Notes: generated from the sequence alone by a model not told the origin. A stretch of DNA of 64,000 nucleotides from Roseovarius sp. (GCA_014359765.1 JACIYT010000004.1:62001-126000), one strand, 5' to 3'; positions 17,130 to 27,622 are shown, counted from the stretch's first letter. Translations and numbers: made by a program.

Positions 17130-17423
17130 CGAGATGTCCTTTATCCTCGGGGCCTCGACCTGCCGATCCTCGGGCATCGGGCCGTTCTGCTCGCCACTTC
17201 TTGCGGGTGACAGGGTGGATAGATACAAGCCGCCGTTTCAAGTCAAGCGCGCGGTCCGAAAATGCCGGAAGGGGATGAAAAACATGGGCGACATCCTGCG
17301 CTTTGTGTCACGAAGGGTTTCGGTTTCGTAATATTGTGACGGCGCGCCCCGCCCCGGCCTCTGGCGCCTGGCCCCGGACCTGCGCTAGGGTCGCTCCGAC
17401 CCGATCAGACGAAAGGCCCGCCC
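17130..17423. promoter_or_regulatory. Divergent intergenic region, ceramide operon and thioesterase
   Basis: This 294-base non-coding stretch separates the divergent acyl-AMP ligase and thioesterase genes, so both promoters should lie here. On the minus strand a TTGACT hexamer occurs at 17246-17241, about 115 bases before the ligase start, but the matching -10 is poor. An imperfect inverted pair GTCAC/GTGAC brackets an AT-richer part near 17306-17340. No gene is evident. Confidence 0.4.
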
Positions 17424-17906
17424 ATGACCCTCGCCGCCCCGTTCCGCTCCGGCTTTCATCCTGTCGAGGAGGGCTGGATCGACTATAACGGCCACATGAA
17501 CATGGGCTATTACGCGGTGCTCATGGATCGCTGCGCCGACGAGGCCTTTGCCGCGCTGGGATTTGGCCCCGATTACATCGCCACGCGCGGGCTGACCACC
17601 TTCAGCGCCGAGTTCCACATCCGCTACCTGCGCGAGGTCAGGCTGGGCGACCGGCTGTCGGGCACGTTTCACGTGCTCGATCACGACGACAAGAGCTTTC
17701 ATACCTTTCAGGAGCTTCGCCACGAGGATGGCTGGATCGCCGCCACCGGCGAGGGGCTCGCGCTGCATGTCGATCCCTCCGGGCCGCGCGTCGTGCCCAT
17801 GCCCGAGGATATCGCCGCGCGCGTGGCGGCCACCGCCCGCGCCCATGCGGCGCTGCCGCGCCCCGAGGGCGTGGGCAGCCGCATCGGCATCCGCCGCCGC
17901 CGCTGA
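17424..17906 (+). CDS. 4HBT-family acyl-CoA thioesterase
   Basis: A 160-residue hot-dog thioesterase. The family box YNGHMNMGYY is at 21-30 and the helix following it carries the usual MDRCADEAF segment. It hydrolyses short to medium acyl-CoA; relatives accompany carnitine or betaine metabolism. GAAAGG precedes the ATG. It is divergent from the ceramide operon and could recycle CoA esters for it, but a general role is as likely. Confidence 0.82.
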   Translation: MTLAAPFRSGFHPVEEGWIDYNGHMNMGYYAVLMDRCADEAFAALGFGPDYIATRGLTTFSAEFHIRYLREVRLGDRLSGTFHVLDHDDKSFHTFQELRHEDGWIAATGEGLALHVDPSGPRVVPMPEDIAARVAATARAHAALPRPEGVGSRIGIRRRR

Positions 17907-17924
17907 GCCGCCTCCGGCAGGGCC

Positions 17925-18926
17925 TCAGCGCAGCCGCAGGACCGGCGCCGGCCCGATCGGCACCGGGCCGAGCCAGACCCGCCCGCCGTCAAGGACGAGC
18001 GGGACATCGAGCGTCTCGGGATTGCCGGCCATGCGCGCCATCATGCCCAGCCCCTGCTCGACGCTGCCGGCGAGGCTCTCGGGCAATACGCCCGCGGCGC
18101 GCATCAGCGTCACGATCTCGCGCCAGTTGCGCACCTTGAGCGTGATCTCGCCCTCGGGCAGGCCGTCGGGCGTCACATCGACCGTGCCTGCCGCCTGAAG
18201 GTGCAGCTCGCCCCAGCGCCCGTCGGCGAGCGCCACCTTGATCCGTCTGGGTTGCGGGCGGGCGCGCTCGATGGCGCTGCGGTCCCATGGCCTGTCGAAT
18301 GTCACGCTCAGATCGGCATGAACGCCGCTGATCTGCTGCGGCAGGCGGTTCGCGGGATCGAGACGCGCGCGCCAGGGCGCGGCGAGAGTCAGCCCTTCGG
18401 CGCGCAGCCCGAGGCGATATTCCGCCCCCTCCAGCCGCTCGGCCGCCAGCGTCAGCGCCGAAAGCGCGGTCATCTCCTGCGCGCGCGCCTCGGGGGTCAC
18501 GCGCAGGAACGCGGCGGTGAGCGTCATTCGCCGCGGCGCCAGCGCCCGGCCGGGCGCGATCACCAGGCTTGCGCGCATGTCGTTGCTCTCAAGGATGAAT
18601 TTTTCCTGCGGTGTGGCGATGAGCTGGCGCTCGGGCCAGACCGCGATGACATGATTGGGCCTGTAGCTCAGCATGTTGACCTGGAACCGCGGCGCCTCCC
18701 AGGCGAGGCCGGTGCGCGGATCGGCCAGCGCGAGCCCGGTGAACACCGTGTCGAAACGGTTGGGAAAGCCCTGCACGCCCAGCCCGTCCGTCTCGGCCAT
18801 CCAGCCCTCGGCGCGGCGCGCATCGAGCCAGCCTGCGAACCCGGCCTCGATCCTGTCCCTGCCCAGAAACCAGGCACCGCTCCACAGCAACGCGCCCAGA
18901 ATCAGCACCCCAAGCAAGACGCGCAT
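17925..18926 (-). CDS. DUF2125 family envelope protein
   Basis: A 333-residue protein that begins with a single membrane segment or uncleaved signal (about residues 2-20: VLLGVLILGALLWSGAWFL region) followed by a large beta-rich exported domain. I recognise DUF2125 by GWLDARRAEGW and GVQGFPNRFD near residues 31-56. The family's function is unknown; it is probably periplasmic, anchored to the inner membrane. ATG 18926 was chosen so the hydrophobic segment is N-terminal; the much longer opening to 19571 runs antisense to chaC and is rejected. Confidence 0.75.
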   Translation of the reverse strand: MRVLLGVLILGALLWSGAWFLGRDRIEAGFAGWLDARRAEGWMAETDGLGVQGFPNRFDTVFTGLALADPRTGLAWEAPRFQVNMLSYRPNHVIAVWPERQLIATPQEKFILESNDMRASLVIAPGRALAPRRMTLTAAFLRVTPEARAQEMTALSALTLAAERLEGAEYRLGLRAEGLTLAAPWRARLDPANRLPQQISGVHADLSVTFDRPWDRSAIERARPQPRRIKVALADGRWGELHLQAAGTVDVTPDGLPEGEITLKVRNWREIVTLMRAAGVLPESLAGSVEQGLGMMARMAGNPETLDVPLVLDGGRVWLGPVPIGPAPVLRLR

Positions 18927-18998
18927 GACAAAGCCCCCTTCATGCCCCGTGGCCCCCGTGTTTATAAGGGCAGATGCCCGAGGAACAGGGGAAACGGC

Positions 18999-19523
18999 AT
19001 GTGGGTGTTCGGCTATGGGTCGCTGGTGTGGAATCCGGGCTTCGAGACGGTCGAGCGGGTGATCGCGCGGCTGCCGGGCTATCGGCGCAGCTTCTGCATG
19101 CGCTCGATCCACCATCGCGGCACGCCCGAGGCGCCGGGTCTGGTGCTGGCGCTCGACCGGGTGGCGGGCGGTGCCTGCGAGGGGGTGGCGCTGCGCGCGG
19201 CGCCCGAGCGCGCCGAGGAGGTGCTGGCCTGTCTGCGCGAGCGCGAACTCATCTCCGCGGCCTATCTGGAGCAGCGGCTGGAGCTGGCACTGGCCGATGG
19301 CCGCCGGGTCGAGGCGGTGACCTATGTCGTCGATCCCGACCATGAGCAGTATTGCGGCGGGCTCGACCTCGAGGAACAGGCCCGGATCATCGCCCGCGCG
19401 CATGGCGGGCGGGGGCCGAATGCCGAATATCTCTTCAACACTGCCGCCCATCTCACAGCGCTCGGCCTGCATGATGGCGAGCTGGACTGGCTCGCGCGCC
19501 GGGTGCGCGATATCGCCGGATAG
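18999..19523 (+). CDS. ChaC-like gamma-glutamylcyclotransferase
   Basis: A 174-residue protein with the family opening FGYGSLVWNP (residues 4-13), which forms the substrate-binding loop of gamma-glutamylcyclotransferases. ChaC-type enzymes degrade glutathione to 5-oxoproline and Cys-Gly in the cytoplasm. It is divergent from the DUF2125 gene. ATG 18999 follows GGGGAAACGGC. Monocistronic by spacing, 67 bases before the next gene. Confidence 0.85.
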   Translation: MWVFGYGSLVWNPGFETVERVIARLPGYRRSFCMRSIHHRGTPEAPGLVLALDRVAGGACEGVALRAAPERAEEVLACLRERELISAAYLEQRLELALADGRRVEAVTYVVDPDHEQYCGGLDLEEQARIIARAHGGRGPNAEYLFNTAAHLTALGLHDGELDWLARRVRDIAG

Positions 19524-19590
19524 GCCTTGGCTTGAGCGGGCGGGCCGCGTAGGCTGCGCGCGACCAGCCACCCTTGCCGGGAGCGTCCAG

Positions 19591-20787
19591 ATGGATCAGC
19601 CGGGCCGCGAGGCCGCGCCGCAATTCTCCTATCCGTCCCGCCAGATCGTGCTCATGCTGGTGGTGCTGGGGCTCACGGGGCTGGGCGCCTTTGTCGCAGC
19701 CCCGCGCGTCCTGCCGGTCTTCGAGGCCAATCCCTGGCTCAACGGCTTCATCTTCTTCGTCTTCGTTCTGGGCGTGATCGCCACCTTCTGGCAGGTGATC
19801 CAGCTCATCGGTTCGGCGCGCTGGATCGAGGGGTTCGCGGCCCAGGTGCCCGGCCACGAGCTGACGCGCCCGCCCGCCATGCTCCTGCCGCTGGCCACGA
19901 TGCTGCGCGGGCGCGGGCGGCGGATGCAGATCGCCTCCACCTCCGCCCGCTCGATCCTCGATTCGGTGGCGCAGCGCATCGACGAGGCGCGCGAGATCAC
20001 CCGCTATATCAACAGCCTGCTGATCTTTCTCGGGCTTCTGGGCACGTTCTACGGGCTGGCCACCACCGTGCCCGCCGTCGTCGATACGATCCGCAGCCTC
20101 GCCCCGCAGGAGGGCGAGGAAGGGGTGGAGATCTTCAACCGCCTGATGACCGGGCTCGAGGCACAGCTTGGCGGCATGGGCGTGGCCTTTGCCTCGTCGC
20201 TTCTGGGGCTTTCGGGCTCGCTCGTCGTGGGGCTGCTGGAGCTTTTCGCGAGCCATGGGCAGAACCGCTTCTACCGCGAGCTGGAGGAGTGGATGTCCAC
20301 CATCACCCGGCTCGGCTTTGCCGAGGGCGAGGGCGAGGGTGAGGATGCGGGCAGCGCCGCCGCCCATCTCCTCGACGCCATGGCCGAACAGATGGCCGAA
20401 CAGATGGATGCGCTCCGGACGCTCTTTGCACGATCCGAGGCAGGGCGCGCCGTGGTCGATGAGAAGCTCGGTGTTCTCGCCGACTCCATCGAGCGGCTGA
20501 CCCATCGCATGAGCGAACAGAACCCCGTGCAGGTGGCGCTCATGCGCGTGGCCGAGGGACAGGAGCGGCTGGCCGACACGATCGCCGCGCGCGAGACCTC
20601 CGAGGGGCTCGATGCCGAGAGCCGGATGCGCCTGCGCTCGATCGACGTGCAGATGCTGCGCATCCTCGAGGAGATCAGCGCCGGGCGCCACGAGGCGATC
20701 ACCGAATTGCGCAGCGACCTCGCCGCGCTCACCCGGCTTGTGGCGCAGCTCGGCGCCGTCACGCCGCGCGGCGGCGGGGAGGGCTGA
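19591..20787 (+). CDS. MotA/TolQ/ExbB-like proton channel subunit
   Basis: A 398-residue membrane protein with hydrophobic segments at about 18-38, 51-73, 139-160 and 190-215, the latter two carrying the MotA/TolQ/ExbB core (FLGLLGTFYGLATTVP and GGMGVAFASSLLGLSGS). A helical tail of about 180 residues follows. With the next gene, one base downstream, it forms a stator-like pair. In TolQ/ExbB/MotA complexes this subunit makes the ring around the dimer of the partner and lets protons pass. The pair is not beside flagellar, tol or tonB genes, so its cargo is unknown. Confidence 0.8.
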   Translation: MDQPGREAAPQFSYPSRQIVLMLVVLGLTGLGAFVAAPRVLPVFEANPWLNGFIFFVFVLGVIATFWQVIQLIGSARWIEGFAAQVPGHELTRPPAMLLPLATMLRGRGRRMQIASTSARSILDSVAQRIDEAREITRYINSLLIFLGLLGTFYGLATTVPAVVDTIRSLAPQEGEEGVEIFNRLMTGLEAQLGGMGVAFASSLLGLSGSLVVGLLELFASHGQNRFYRELEEWMSTITRLGFAEGEGEGEDAGSAAAHLLDAMAEQMAEQMDALRTLFARSEAGRAVVDEKLGVLADSIERLTHRMSEQNPVQVALMRVAEGQERLADTIAARETSEGLDAESRMRLRSIDVQMLRILEEISAGRHEAITELRSDLAALTRLVAQLGAVTPRGGGEG

Positions 20788-20788
20788 G

Positions 20789-22432
20789 ATGGCGCTCTCG
20801 CGGCGCACGGGGGCACGGTTCCAGGGCGCGATCTGGCCGGGCTTCGTCGATGCGATGACCGGGCTTTTGATGGTGCTGATGTTCGTGCTCACCATCTTCA
20901 TGATCGTGCAATTCGTGCTGCGCGAGGAGATCAGCGGCCAGGCCTCGCAGCTCGATGTGCTCTCGGCGGAGGTGGCCGCGCTCTCGCGTGCGCTGGGGCT
21001 GGCCGAGGATCGCAATGCCGCGCTCGCGGATCGCGTGGGCCTGCTCACCGCGACGCTCGGCGATGCGCGCGCCCGCACCGAGGAGCAGGCGGCGCTCATC
21101 GCCTCGCTGCGCGCGCAGAGCGCCGCGCAGGCCGAGGCGCTCACCCGGGCGCAGGGGCGGATCGCTTCCTTCGAGGAACAGGTGGCGAGCCTTCTGGCCG
21201 ATCGGGACCGCGCGCTGGGGCAAGTGGACGCGCTGGAGGCCGCGCGCGCGGCGCTTCAGGATGAGCAGGCCGCGCTCAACCTCGCGCTGGCTGGGCTGCG
21301 CGAAGAGGTCGATGCCCAGGCCGAGGCCGCGCGCCTCGCGGCGGCGCGCCGTGAGGCGCTCGAGGCGCTGATCGCCGATCTGCGCGCCCGCGAGGCCGAG
21401 GCCGGCGCCGCACAGGCCGCGCTCGAGGAACGGCTGAGCGAGGAAGAGGCCGCGCGGCTGGCCGAGGCGGCGGCGGCCGAGGCGCTGCGCGCCCGGCTCG
21501 AAGGGGCGCAGGCGGAATTGACGGCGATGACGCTGGCGCTGGAGGAAGAACGCCGCCGCGCCGAGGAGACGCTCACGCTGCTGGCCGCCGCCGAGGCCGC
21601 CCGGGCCGATCTCGACGGTGAGCTGGCCGAGGCGCGCGACCGCGCCCAGGAGCGCGCGGCGCTTCTCGCGCTGGCGCGCGAGCGGCTTGCCGCGCAGACC
21701 GCCGAGACCGAGGCGGCGCAGCGTGAGCGCGCGCTTCTCAATGCCCAGGTGGCGGCGTTGCGCACCCAGCTTGCCGAATTGGCGGCGCTGTTGCAGGATG
21801 CGCGCGCGCGCGAGGCCGAGGCCGAGGTGCAGCTGCAATCGCTCGGCAACGAGCTCAACACCGCGCTCGCCCGCGTCGCCGCCGAGGAACGCCGCCGCCG
21901 CGAGGCCGAGGAGGCGCGCGCCGAGCTGCTCCGGGCCGAGGCCGAGCGGCTCGCGGCGGAGAAGGCCAATCTCGAGACATACCGTTCGGAATTCTTCGGC
22001 CGGATGCGCCAGCTTCTCGGCGGGCGGGAGGGCGTGCGGATCGTCGGCGACCGCTTCGTGTTCTCCTCGGAGGTGCTCTTTGCCCCCGGCTCCGCCGATC
22101 TCTCGGAGGCGGGGCAGACGCAGATCGCCGGCATCGTCGATATCCTGCGCGGTGTCATCGACGAGATTCCCGAGGGCATCGACTGGGTGTTGCAGGTCGA
22201 TGGCCATACCGACGACGTGCCGCTTCTGCCCGGCGCGCGCTTTGCCGACAACTGGGCGCTGAGCCAGGCGCGCGCGCTCTCGGTGGTGCGCTACATGGTG
22301 GAGGATCTCGGGTTTCCGCCTGCGCGGCTCTCGGCCAATGGCTATGGCGAGTTCCAGCCGCTCAACCCGGCCGACACGCCCGAGGCGCGCGCCCAGAACC
22401 GGCGGATAGAGCTGAAGCTCACCACGCGCTGA
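20789..22432 (+). CDS. MotB/OmpA-like protein with long coiled coil
   Basis: A 547-residue protein: one membrane helix at about 15-43, a coiled-coil-like Ala/Glu/Arg/Leu-rich stretch at about 50-395, and a C-terminal OmpA-type peptidoglycan-binding domain at about 400-547 (VDGHTDDVP, NWALSQARALSVVRYM, RRIELKL). Asp21 at the head of the membrane helix (GFVDAMTGLLMVLMF) is at the position of the proton-binding Asp of MotB. This suggests a proton-driven stator whose reach across the periplasm is extended by the coiled coil. It starts one base after its partner's stop. Confidence 0.82.
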   Translation: MALSRRTGARFQGAIWPGFVDAMTGLLMVLMFVLTIFMIVQFVLREEISGQASQLDVLSAEVAALSRALGLAEDRNAALADRVGLLTATLGDARARTEEQAALIASLRAQSAAQAEALTRAQGRIASFEEQVASLLADRDRALGQVDALEAARAALQDEQAALNLALAGLREEVDAQAEAARLAAARREALEALIADLRAREAEAGAAQAALEERLSEEEAARLAEAAAAEALRARLEGAQAELTAMTLALEEERRRAEETLTLLAAAEAARADLDGELAEARDRAQERAALLALARERLAAQTAETEAAQRERALLNAQVAALRTQLAELAALLQDARAREAEAEVQLQSLGNELNTALARVAAEERRRREAEEARAELLRAEAERLAAEKANLETYRSEFFGRMRQLLGGREGVRIVGDRFVFSSEVLFAPGSADLSEAGQTQIAGIVDILRGVIDEIPEGIDWVLQVDGHTDDVPLLPGARFADNWALSQARALSVVRYMVEDLGFPPARLSANGYGEFQPLNPADTPEARAQNRRIELKLTTR

Positions 22433-22522
22433 ACGCCGCGCTGAACGCCGCCGCGCGGTGACGCCCGCAGCCGCGCCGGGGACCGCGGCGGGCACCGCTG
22501 GCAGCATCGCCCGCCGCCGGCC

Positions 22523-24862
22523 TCATTCGGCGGTGAGCAGCGGCGGCTTCTTCTTGCCGGTCAGGCGCCGGCCGGTGCCCGATCCCTCGATGTCGAGCGC
22601 GATCCTGCCGTCGCGCAGCCCGACCTTGACCACGCCACCCTTCGCGAGCTTGCCGAAGAGCAGCTCCTCGGCGAGCGGCTTCTTGATGTTTTCCTGAATG
22701 ACGCGGCCCAGCGGTCGCGCGCCCATCCGGTCATCATAGCCCTTTTCGGCCAGCCATTGCGCGGCCTCCTCGCTCAGCTCGATGGTCACGTCGCGATCCA
22801 TCAGCTGCGCCTCGAGCTGGAGGACGAATTTCTCGACCACCTTGAGAATGACCTCGCGCGGCAGCGCCCCGAAGGAGATCACCGCATCGAGCCGGTTGCG
22901 GAATTCGGGCGTGAAGGTGCGCTCGATCGCGGCCGTATCCTCGCCCTCGCGCCGGTCGCGGCCAAAGCCGATGGCCGATTTCGCCTGTTCCGCAGCCCCC
23001 GCGTTCGAGGTCATGATGAGCACGACATTGCGGAAATCCACCTTGCGCCCGTTATGGTCGGTGAGCGTGCCGTGATCCATCACCTGCAACAGGATGTTGA
23101 ACACGTCGGGATGTGCCTTCTCGATCTCGTCGAGCAGCAGCACGCAATGGGGATGCTGATCGACCCCGTCGGTCAGAAGCCCCCCCTGGTCGAAGCCGAC
23201 ATAGCCCGGCGGCGCGCCGATGAGGCGGGAAACCGCGTGTTTCTCCATGTATTCCGACATGTCGAAGCGCAGCAATTCCACCCCGAGCGTGGCGGCAAGC
23301 TGCTTGGCCACCTCGGTCTTGCCCACGCCGGTGGGTCCGGCGAAGAGATAGTTGCCGATGGGTTTTTCCGGCTCGCGGAGCCCGGCGCGGGCGAGCTTGA
23401 TCGCCGAGGCGAGCGCCTCGATCGCGGCATCCTGGCCGAACACCACCCGCTTGAGCGCGCCCTCGAGATCGCGCAGCACCTCCGAATCGCTCCTGGAGAC
23501 ATTCCTGGGCGGGATGCGGGCGATCTTGGCCACGACATCCTCGATCTCACGCACGCCGATCGACTTGCGCCGCTTGGAGGCGGCAAGCAGGTGCTGCGCC
23601 GCTCCCGCCTCGTCGATCACGTCGATCGCCTTGTCGGGCAGCTTGCGGTCGTTGATGTAGCGCGCCGAGAGGTCCACCGCCGTGCGGATCGCGTCATTGG
23701 TGTAGCGCACCGAATGGTGATCCTCGAAATAGGGCTTCAGCCCGAACAGGATCTTGACCGCGTCCTCGACCGTGGGCTCGTTCACGTCGATCTTCTGGAA
23801 GCGGCGGGCGAGCGCGCGATCCTTCTCGAAATGCTGGCGAAACTCCTTGTAGGTGGTGGAGCCCATGCAGCGCAGCTTGCCGCCCTGGAGCGCGGGCTTG
23901 AGCAGGTTGGAGGCGTCCATCGCCCCGCCCGATGTGGCGCCTGCGCCGATCACGGTGTGGATCTCGTCGATGAAGAGCACCGCGTCGGGGTGCTTTTCGA
24001 GCTCCGTCACCACGGCCTTGAGCCGCTCCTCGAAATCGCCGCGATAGCGCGTGCCCGCGAGCAGCGCGCCCATGTCGAGCGAATAGATCGTCGTCTGCGA
24101 GAGCACCTCGGGGGTTTCGCCCTTGACGATCTTGTGCGCCAGCCCCTCGGCGATGGCGGTCTTGCCCACGCCGGGATCGCCCACCAGAAGCGGGTTGTTC
24201 TTGCGGCGGCGGCAAAGCACCTGGATGCAGCGCTCGACCTCATGCGCGCGACCGATGAGCGGGTCGATATCGCCGTGCCGCGCCTTCTCGTTGAGATCGA
24301 CGCAATATTTGGCAAGCGCCGAATCGCCCGCCTCGACCGCCTCGCCCTGCGTCTTGGTGCCGGTGGCATCCTCGTCCATCTCGGCGGCGCCGCTGATCGG
24401 GCGCGCCTCGCCATAGGCGGGATTCTTGGCGACGCCATGGGCGATGAAATTCACCGCGTCATAGCGCGTCATGTCCTGTTCCTGCAGGAAATAGGCGGCG
24501 TTCGATTCGCGCTCGGCAAAGATCGCCACCAGCACGTTGGCCCCCGTCACCTCGGTGCGCCCCGAGCTCTGGACATGGATCGCGGCGCGCTGGATCACGC
24601 GCTGGAACGCGGCGGTCGGCACCGCCTCGGAGCCGTCGATATCGGTGACGAGATTGGCGAGGTCATCGTCGATGAACTCCACCAGCGTGGTGCGCAAATC
24701 CTCGGTATCGACGCTGCACGCCTTCATCACGCGGGCGGCGTCGGGTTCGTCCACCAGCGCCAGCAGCAGATGTTCGAGCGTCGCGAATTCGTGCCGCCGC
24801 GCATTGGCGAGCGCGAGCGCGGCATGGATTGCCTGTTCGAGTGTCGTGGAGAATGAAGGCAC
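22523..24862 (-). CDS. clpA: ATP-dependent Clp protease ATP-binding subunit ClpA
   Basis: A 779-residue Hsp100 unfoldase that feeds ClpP. It has a double Clp-N domain (1-150), the first AAA module with GDPGVGKT (228-235) and the second with AGPTGVGKT, plus the IGF tripeptide in SAIGFG that docks ClpP. The start codon is GTG at 24862, supported by an AAGGAG site and by exact agreement with the usual ClpA N terminus ([16 protein letters not shown]). No clpS adaptor gene lies directly upstream, unlike in many bacteria. The gene ends convergent to the MotB-like gene. Confidence 0.97.
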   Translation of the reverse strand: MPSFSTTLEQAIHAALALANARRHEFATLEHLLLALVDEPDAARVMKACSVDTEDLRTTLVEFIDDDLANLVTDIDGSEAVPTAAFQRVIQRAAIHVQSSGRTEVTGANVLVAIFAERESNAAYFLQEQDMTRYDAVNFIAHGVAKNPAYGEARPISGAAEMDEDATGTKTQGEAVEAGDSALAKYCVDLNEKARHGDIDPLIGRAHEVERCIQVLCRRRKNNPLLVGDPGVGKTAIAEGLAHKIVKGETPEVLSQTTIYSLDMGALLAGTRYRGDFEERLKAVVTELEKHPDAVLFIDEIHTVIGAGATSGGAMDASNLLKPALQGGKLRCMGSTTYKEFRQHFEKDRALARRFQKIDVNEPTVEDAVKILFGLKPYFEDHHSVRYTNDAIRTAVDLSARYINDRKLPDKAIDVIDEAGAAQHLLAASKRRKSIGVREIEDVVAKIARIPPRNVSRSDSEVLRDLEGALKRVVFGQDAAIEALASAIKLARAGLREPEKPIGNYLFAGPTGVGKTEVAKQLAATLGVELLRFDMSEYMEKHAVSRLIGAPPGYVGFDQGGLLTDGVDQHPHCVLLLDEIEKAHPDVFNILLQVMDHGTLTDHNGRKVDFRNVVLIMTSNAGAAEQAKSAIGFGRDRREGEDTAAIERTFTPEFRNRLDAVISFGALPREVILKVVEKFVLQLEAQLMDRDVTIELSEEAAQWLAEKGYDDRMGARPLGRVIQENIKKPLAEELLFGKLAKGGVVKVGLRDGRIALDIEGSGTGRRLTGKKKPPLLTAE

Positions 24863-25019
24863 GGTCGTGCTCCTTCTGATCTTGGCCCTCGGGCAGTCTG
24901 CCCGACAACCTTGGCCTCATAGTGTTAAAGTTTGGTCGATGACGGCGCGGCTTCAAGGATAAATTTGTAAAACCGCCTCACATTTCCTCATGCGTCCCGG
25001 CCCCTGTCGTAACATTGCA

Positions 25020-25787
25020 TCAGAAACGGTCCTTGCGACGCCTGATTTCGGCAAAGACCTCCGCCTCGGGCGCGTCCGCCATCCCGAGCCGCGCGCGGAT
25101 CGCGCCATCATGCGCGCGCAGGAACGGGTTGGTGGCCAGCTCCTCCCCGAGGGTTGTGGGGACGGTCGGGCGATTTTCGGCGCGCGTCTGTTCGACCTCG
25201 CGGATACGCGCGGCAAGGCGCGGATTGTCGGGGTCGATGGTGGCGGCAAAGCGCGCGTTGGCGGCGGTGTATTCATGGCCCGAGAAAACCAGCGTGTCGG
25301 GCGGCAGCGCGGCAAGCCTGGCAAGGCTTGCGTGCATCTGCTCCATGGTGCCCTCGAACACCCGCCCGCAACCAAGCGCCATCAGGCTGTCGGCGGTAAA
25401 GACCGCGCCGCTATCGGGAAAATGATAGGCCACATGGCCGAGCGTATGCCCCGGCACGGCCAGGACATGGCCGATCTCATGGCCGATGCGCAGCGTGTCG
25501 CCATCGGCCACGGCAAGATCGAGCGGCGGCAGCCGATGCGCATCCGCCGCCGCCCCGATCACCCGCGCCGGGGCCTGCGCCAGAAGCCCCTCCAGCCCCT
25601 GCACATGATCGGCATGGTGATGGGTCAGCAGCACATCCGAGAGCGTCCAGCCGCGCGCGCGCAGCGCCGCGAGAACGGGCGCGGCGTCGGGCACATCCAC
25701 CACCGCGGTGGCCCCGGTCGCCGGATCATGGGCGAGATAGGCGTAATTGTCCGCAAGGCAGGGAATGGTGACGATCTGCAAGGCCAT
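25020..25787 (-). CDS. gloB: Hydroxyacylglutathione hydrolase (glyoxalase II)
   Basis: A 255-residue metallo-beta-lactamase-fold enzyme hydrolysing S-lactoylglutathione. The binuclear metal motif THHHADH is at 55-61, with VPGHTLGH and the later GHEYTAANARFA segment that binds glutathione. ATG 25787 gives the canonical MALQIVTIPCLADNYAYL start; the opening to 25847 is unlikely. It is divergent from a methyltransferase gene 64 bases away, a pairing common in this group. Confidence 0.95.
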   Translation of the reverse strand: MALQIVTIPCLADNYAYLAHDPATGATAVVDVPDAAPVLAALRARGWTLSDVLLTHHHADHVQGLEGLLAQAPARVIGAAADAHRLPPLDLAVADGDTLRIGHEIGHVLAVPGHTLGHVAYHFPDSGAVFTADSLMALGCGRVFEGTMEQMHASLARLAALPPDTLVFSGHEYTAANARFAATIDPDNPRLAARIREVEQTRAENRPTVPTTLGEELATNPFLRAHDGAIRARLGMADAPEAEVFAEIRRRKDRF

Positions 25788-25851
25788 GGTCTGTTTCCCC
25801 CTCTCGTTTCCGGTGATAGCTTCAGGGTGACGCATCAGGGGCGGCACTTCA

Positions 25852-26592
25852 ATGCATCTCGACGTGCAGGAACTGCGAAATTTCTATTACCGAAATCCGC
25901 TGGGGCGGGCGGTGCAGAAGGCCCTGCGCGCGCAAATGGCCGCGTTCTGGCCCGAGGCGCAGGGGCAGACGGTGGCGGGGTTCGGCTTTGCCGTGCCGTT
26001 CCTGCGGCCCTATCTGGCGGATGCGCGCCGGGTGATCGGGCTCATGCCCGCGCCGCAGGGCGTGATCGGCTGGCCGCAGGGGATGCCCAATGTCGCGGTG
26101 CTGTGCGAAGAAACGCTCTGGCCGCTGGAAACTGGCCATGTGGACAAGCTGCTGGTCGTGCACGGGCTCGAGACCTCGGATCGGCCCGGTGATCTGCTGG
26201 AGGAGTGCTGGCGTGTGCTCGGCCCCGGCGGATCGGCGCTGTTCGTGGTGCCGAACCGCGCCGGGCTCTGGTCGCGGTCGGATCGCACGCCGTTCGGCTT
26301 CGGCCGGCCCTATAGCCAGTCGCAGCTCGAGAACCAGTTGAAGGAACATGATTTCCTGCCCGAGCGGCACGCCATGGCGCTCTATCAGCCGCCCTCGGGC
26401 CGACGCTTCTGGCGGCGCACGGCCGGCATGTGGGAACGTGTGGGCGCGCGGTTCGCGATGGTGGCGGTGGGCGGCGTGCTGATGGTCGAGGCCACCAAGC
26501 GCGTGCAGGCCCCGAGCGGGCGGGGGCTGCGCGAAAAGGTCCGCCGCCCGCTGGGCGTGCTGGTGCCGCGCCCGGAGGCAAAGCCGGTCTAG
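25852..26592 (+). CDS. Class I SAM-dependent methyltransferase family protein
   Basis: A 246-residue protein of the methyltransferase-domain type found divergent to gloB in this bacterial group. It contains [15 protein letters not shown] as a degenerate SAM loop, [28 protein letters not shown] (typical motif around the post-II strand) and [11 protein letters not shown]. The SAM glycine loop is weak (GFGF rather than GxGxG), so activity is uncertain. Its TAG shares the palindrome CTAG (26589-26592) with the stop of the convergent sulfotransferase. Confidence 0.7.
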   Translation: MHLDVQELRNFYYRNPLGRAVQKALRAQMAAFWPEAQGQTVAGFGFAVPFLRPYLADARRVIGLMPAPQGVIGWPQGMPNVAVLCEETLWPLETGHVDKLLVVHGLETSDRPGDLLEECWRVLGPGGSALFVVPNRAGLWSRSDRTPFGFGRPYSQSQLENQLKEHDFLPERHAMALYQPPSGRRFWRRTAGMWERVGARFAMVAVGGVLMVEATKRVQAPSGRGLREKVRRPLGVLVPRPEAKPV

Positions 26593-27524
26593 CCGCCCGC
26601 GCTGTCGTAGCCGAACACCGGATCGAGCCGCCCCTCGACCATCGCATCCACCTGCGCGAGCTGTTCGGGCGTGAAATAGTCGCGGTAGCCGCCGACCTTG
26701 CCGCGCCGCACCTTGAAGCTGTCGGGGTTGCTCTCGTCGCCGGGCTTCATGCGCTGGCCGCTGGCGCGCATCCCCTCGTTTTTCGCCTCGCGCTTCTTCA
26801 TGTTCTCATAGGCGGCATAGTCGCGCGCGGCCTCGATATGCGCGGGGTTTCCCGGTGTGCCGGTATGGGTCACGGCGCGTTGCAGCGCGCTGGCGGGGTC
26901 GGCGCGCATGTCCTCGTAGCGGATCATCAAGAGGTCATCGCCCATCATCGGCATGGCCCGTGCCCAGCCGTTGAAATAGTCCACGATGCGCGGGATGCCG
27001 CAATCGGGATTGGCGACGAAATCGAAGATCTCCACCTCCGCCCCGTGGGGGGGATAGAAATTCAGCTCCTTCTTGCCGGGCAGCATCCGGTATTTCCACT
27101 GGAAATACTGCGACACCGCCACGTCGCGCGGATCGCGCACCAGAAGCACCACGCGCTTGCCCCGGAAATGATCGAGCCGCTCCCATTCGCGCAGATAGTC
27201 GCGCATGTAGTTGTTATGGCTGAAGAGCACCTTGGGCGCGGCCGGGTTCAGGCGGTGGAAATTGTCGAATTCCAGCATGTTTTCGGTCGGCAGGGCGAAA
27301 TGCAGCTGGTAGAAGCGCGAGAGCATCACGCGAAACCAGGTCCGCCCGCTCTTGCCCCAGGACATCAGAACCCAGTCGGCCTCCTGCAATTTCCGGTATT
27401 CCTCGCGCCCGCGCAGTCGGCGTTCGAGGGCGAGCCGGCGTGCCCTGGGCAGGAAGAACAGCGCGCCGAGGATCAGGTGGCGGCTGGCGAGGGCGCGGAT
27501 TTCGCGGGGCGTGGTGTTGAACAT
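26589..27524 (-). CDS. Sulfotransferase domain protein (copy 1)
   Basis: A 311-residue PAPS-dependent sulfotransferase-like protein. The 5'-phosphosulfate loop is SWGKSGRTW (55-63), the 3'-phosphate region is [17 protein letters not shown], and the C-terminal motif [14 protein letters not shown] corresponds to the family KGxxGDWKxxF. It would transfer sulfate to a hydroxyl or amine of a carbohydrate or lipid. ATG 27524 matches the N terminus of the paralogues; the upstream opening to 27614 has no such match. Three further copies lie at 33135, 35492 and 36550. Confidence 0.82.
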   Translation of the reverse strand: MFNTTPREIRALASRHLILGALFFLPRARRLALERRLRGREEYRKLQEADWVLMSWGKSGRTWFRVMLSRFYQLHFALPTENMLEFDNFHRLNPAAPKVLFSHNNYMRDYLREWERLDHFRGKRVVLLVRDPRDVAVSQYFQWKYRMLPGKKELNFYPPHGAEVEIFDFVANPDCGIPRIVDYFNGWARAMPMMGDDLLMIRYEDMRADPASALQRAVTHTGTPGNPAHIEAARDYAAYENMKKREAKNEGMRASGQRMKPGDESNPDSFKVRRGKVGGYRDYFTPEQLAQVDAMVEGRLDPVFGYDSAGG

Positions 27525-27622
27525 GGGCGGCGTCTTTCGGACGGTCGGGGCTTCACGTTTCGCGGCCCGCGATGCATAGGGGAATGGGGCCGGACCGCGC
27601 CCCTTTGAACGCAAGCGGCGGG

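Noticed and set aside
19591..22432. Zorya defence system (ZorA/ZorB)
   Set aside because: The long coiled coil is in the MotB-like and not the MotA-like subunit, and no ZorC, ZorD or ZorE gene is near.
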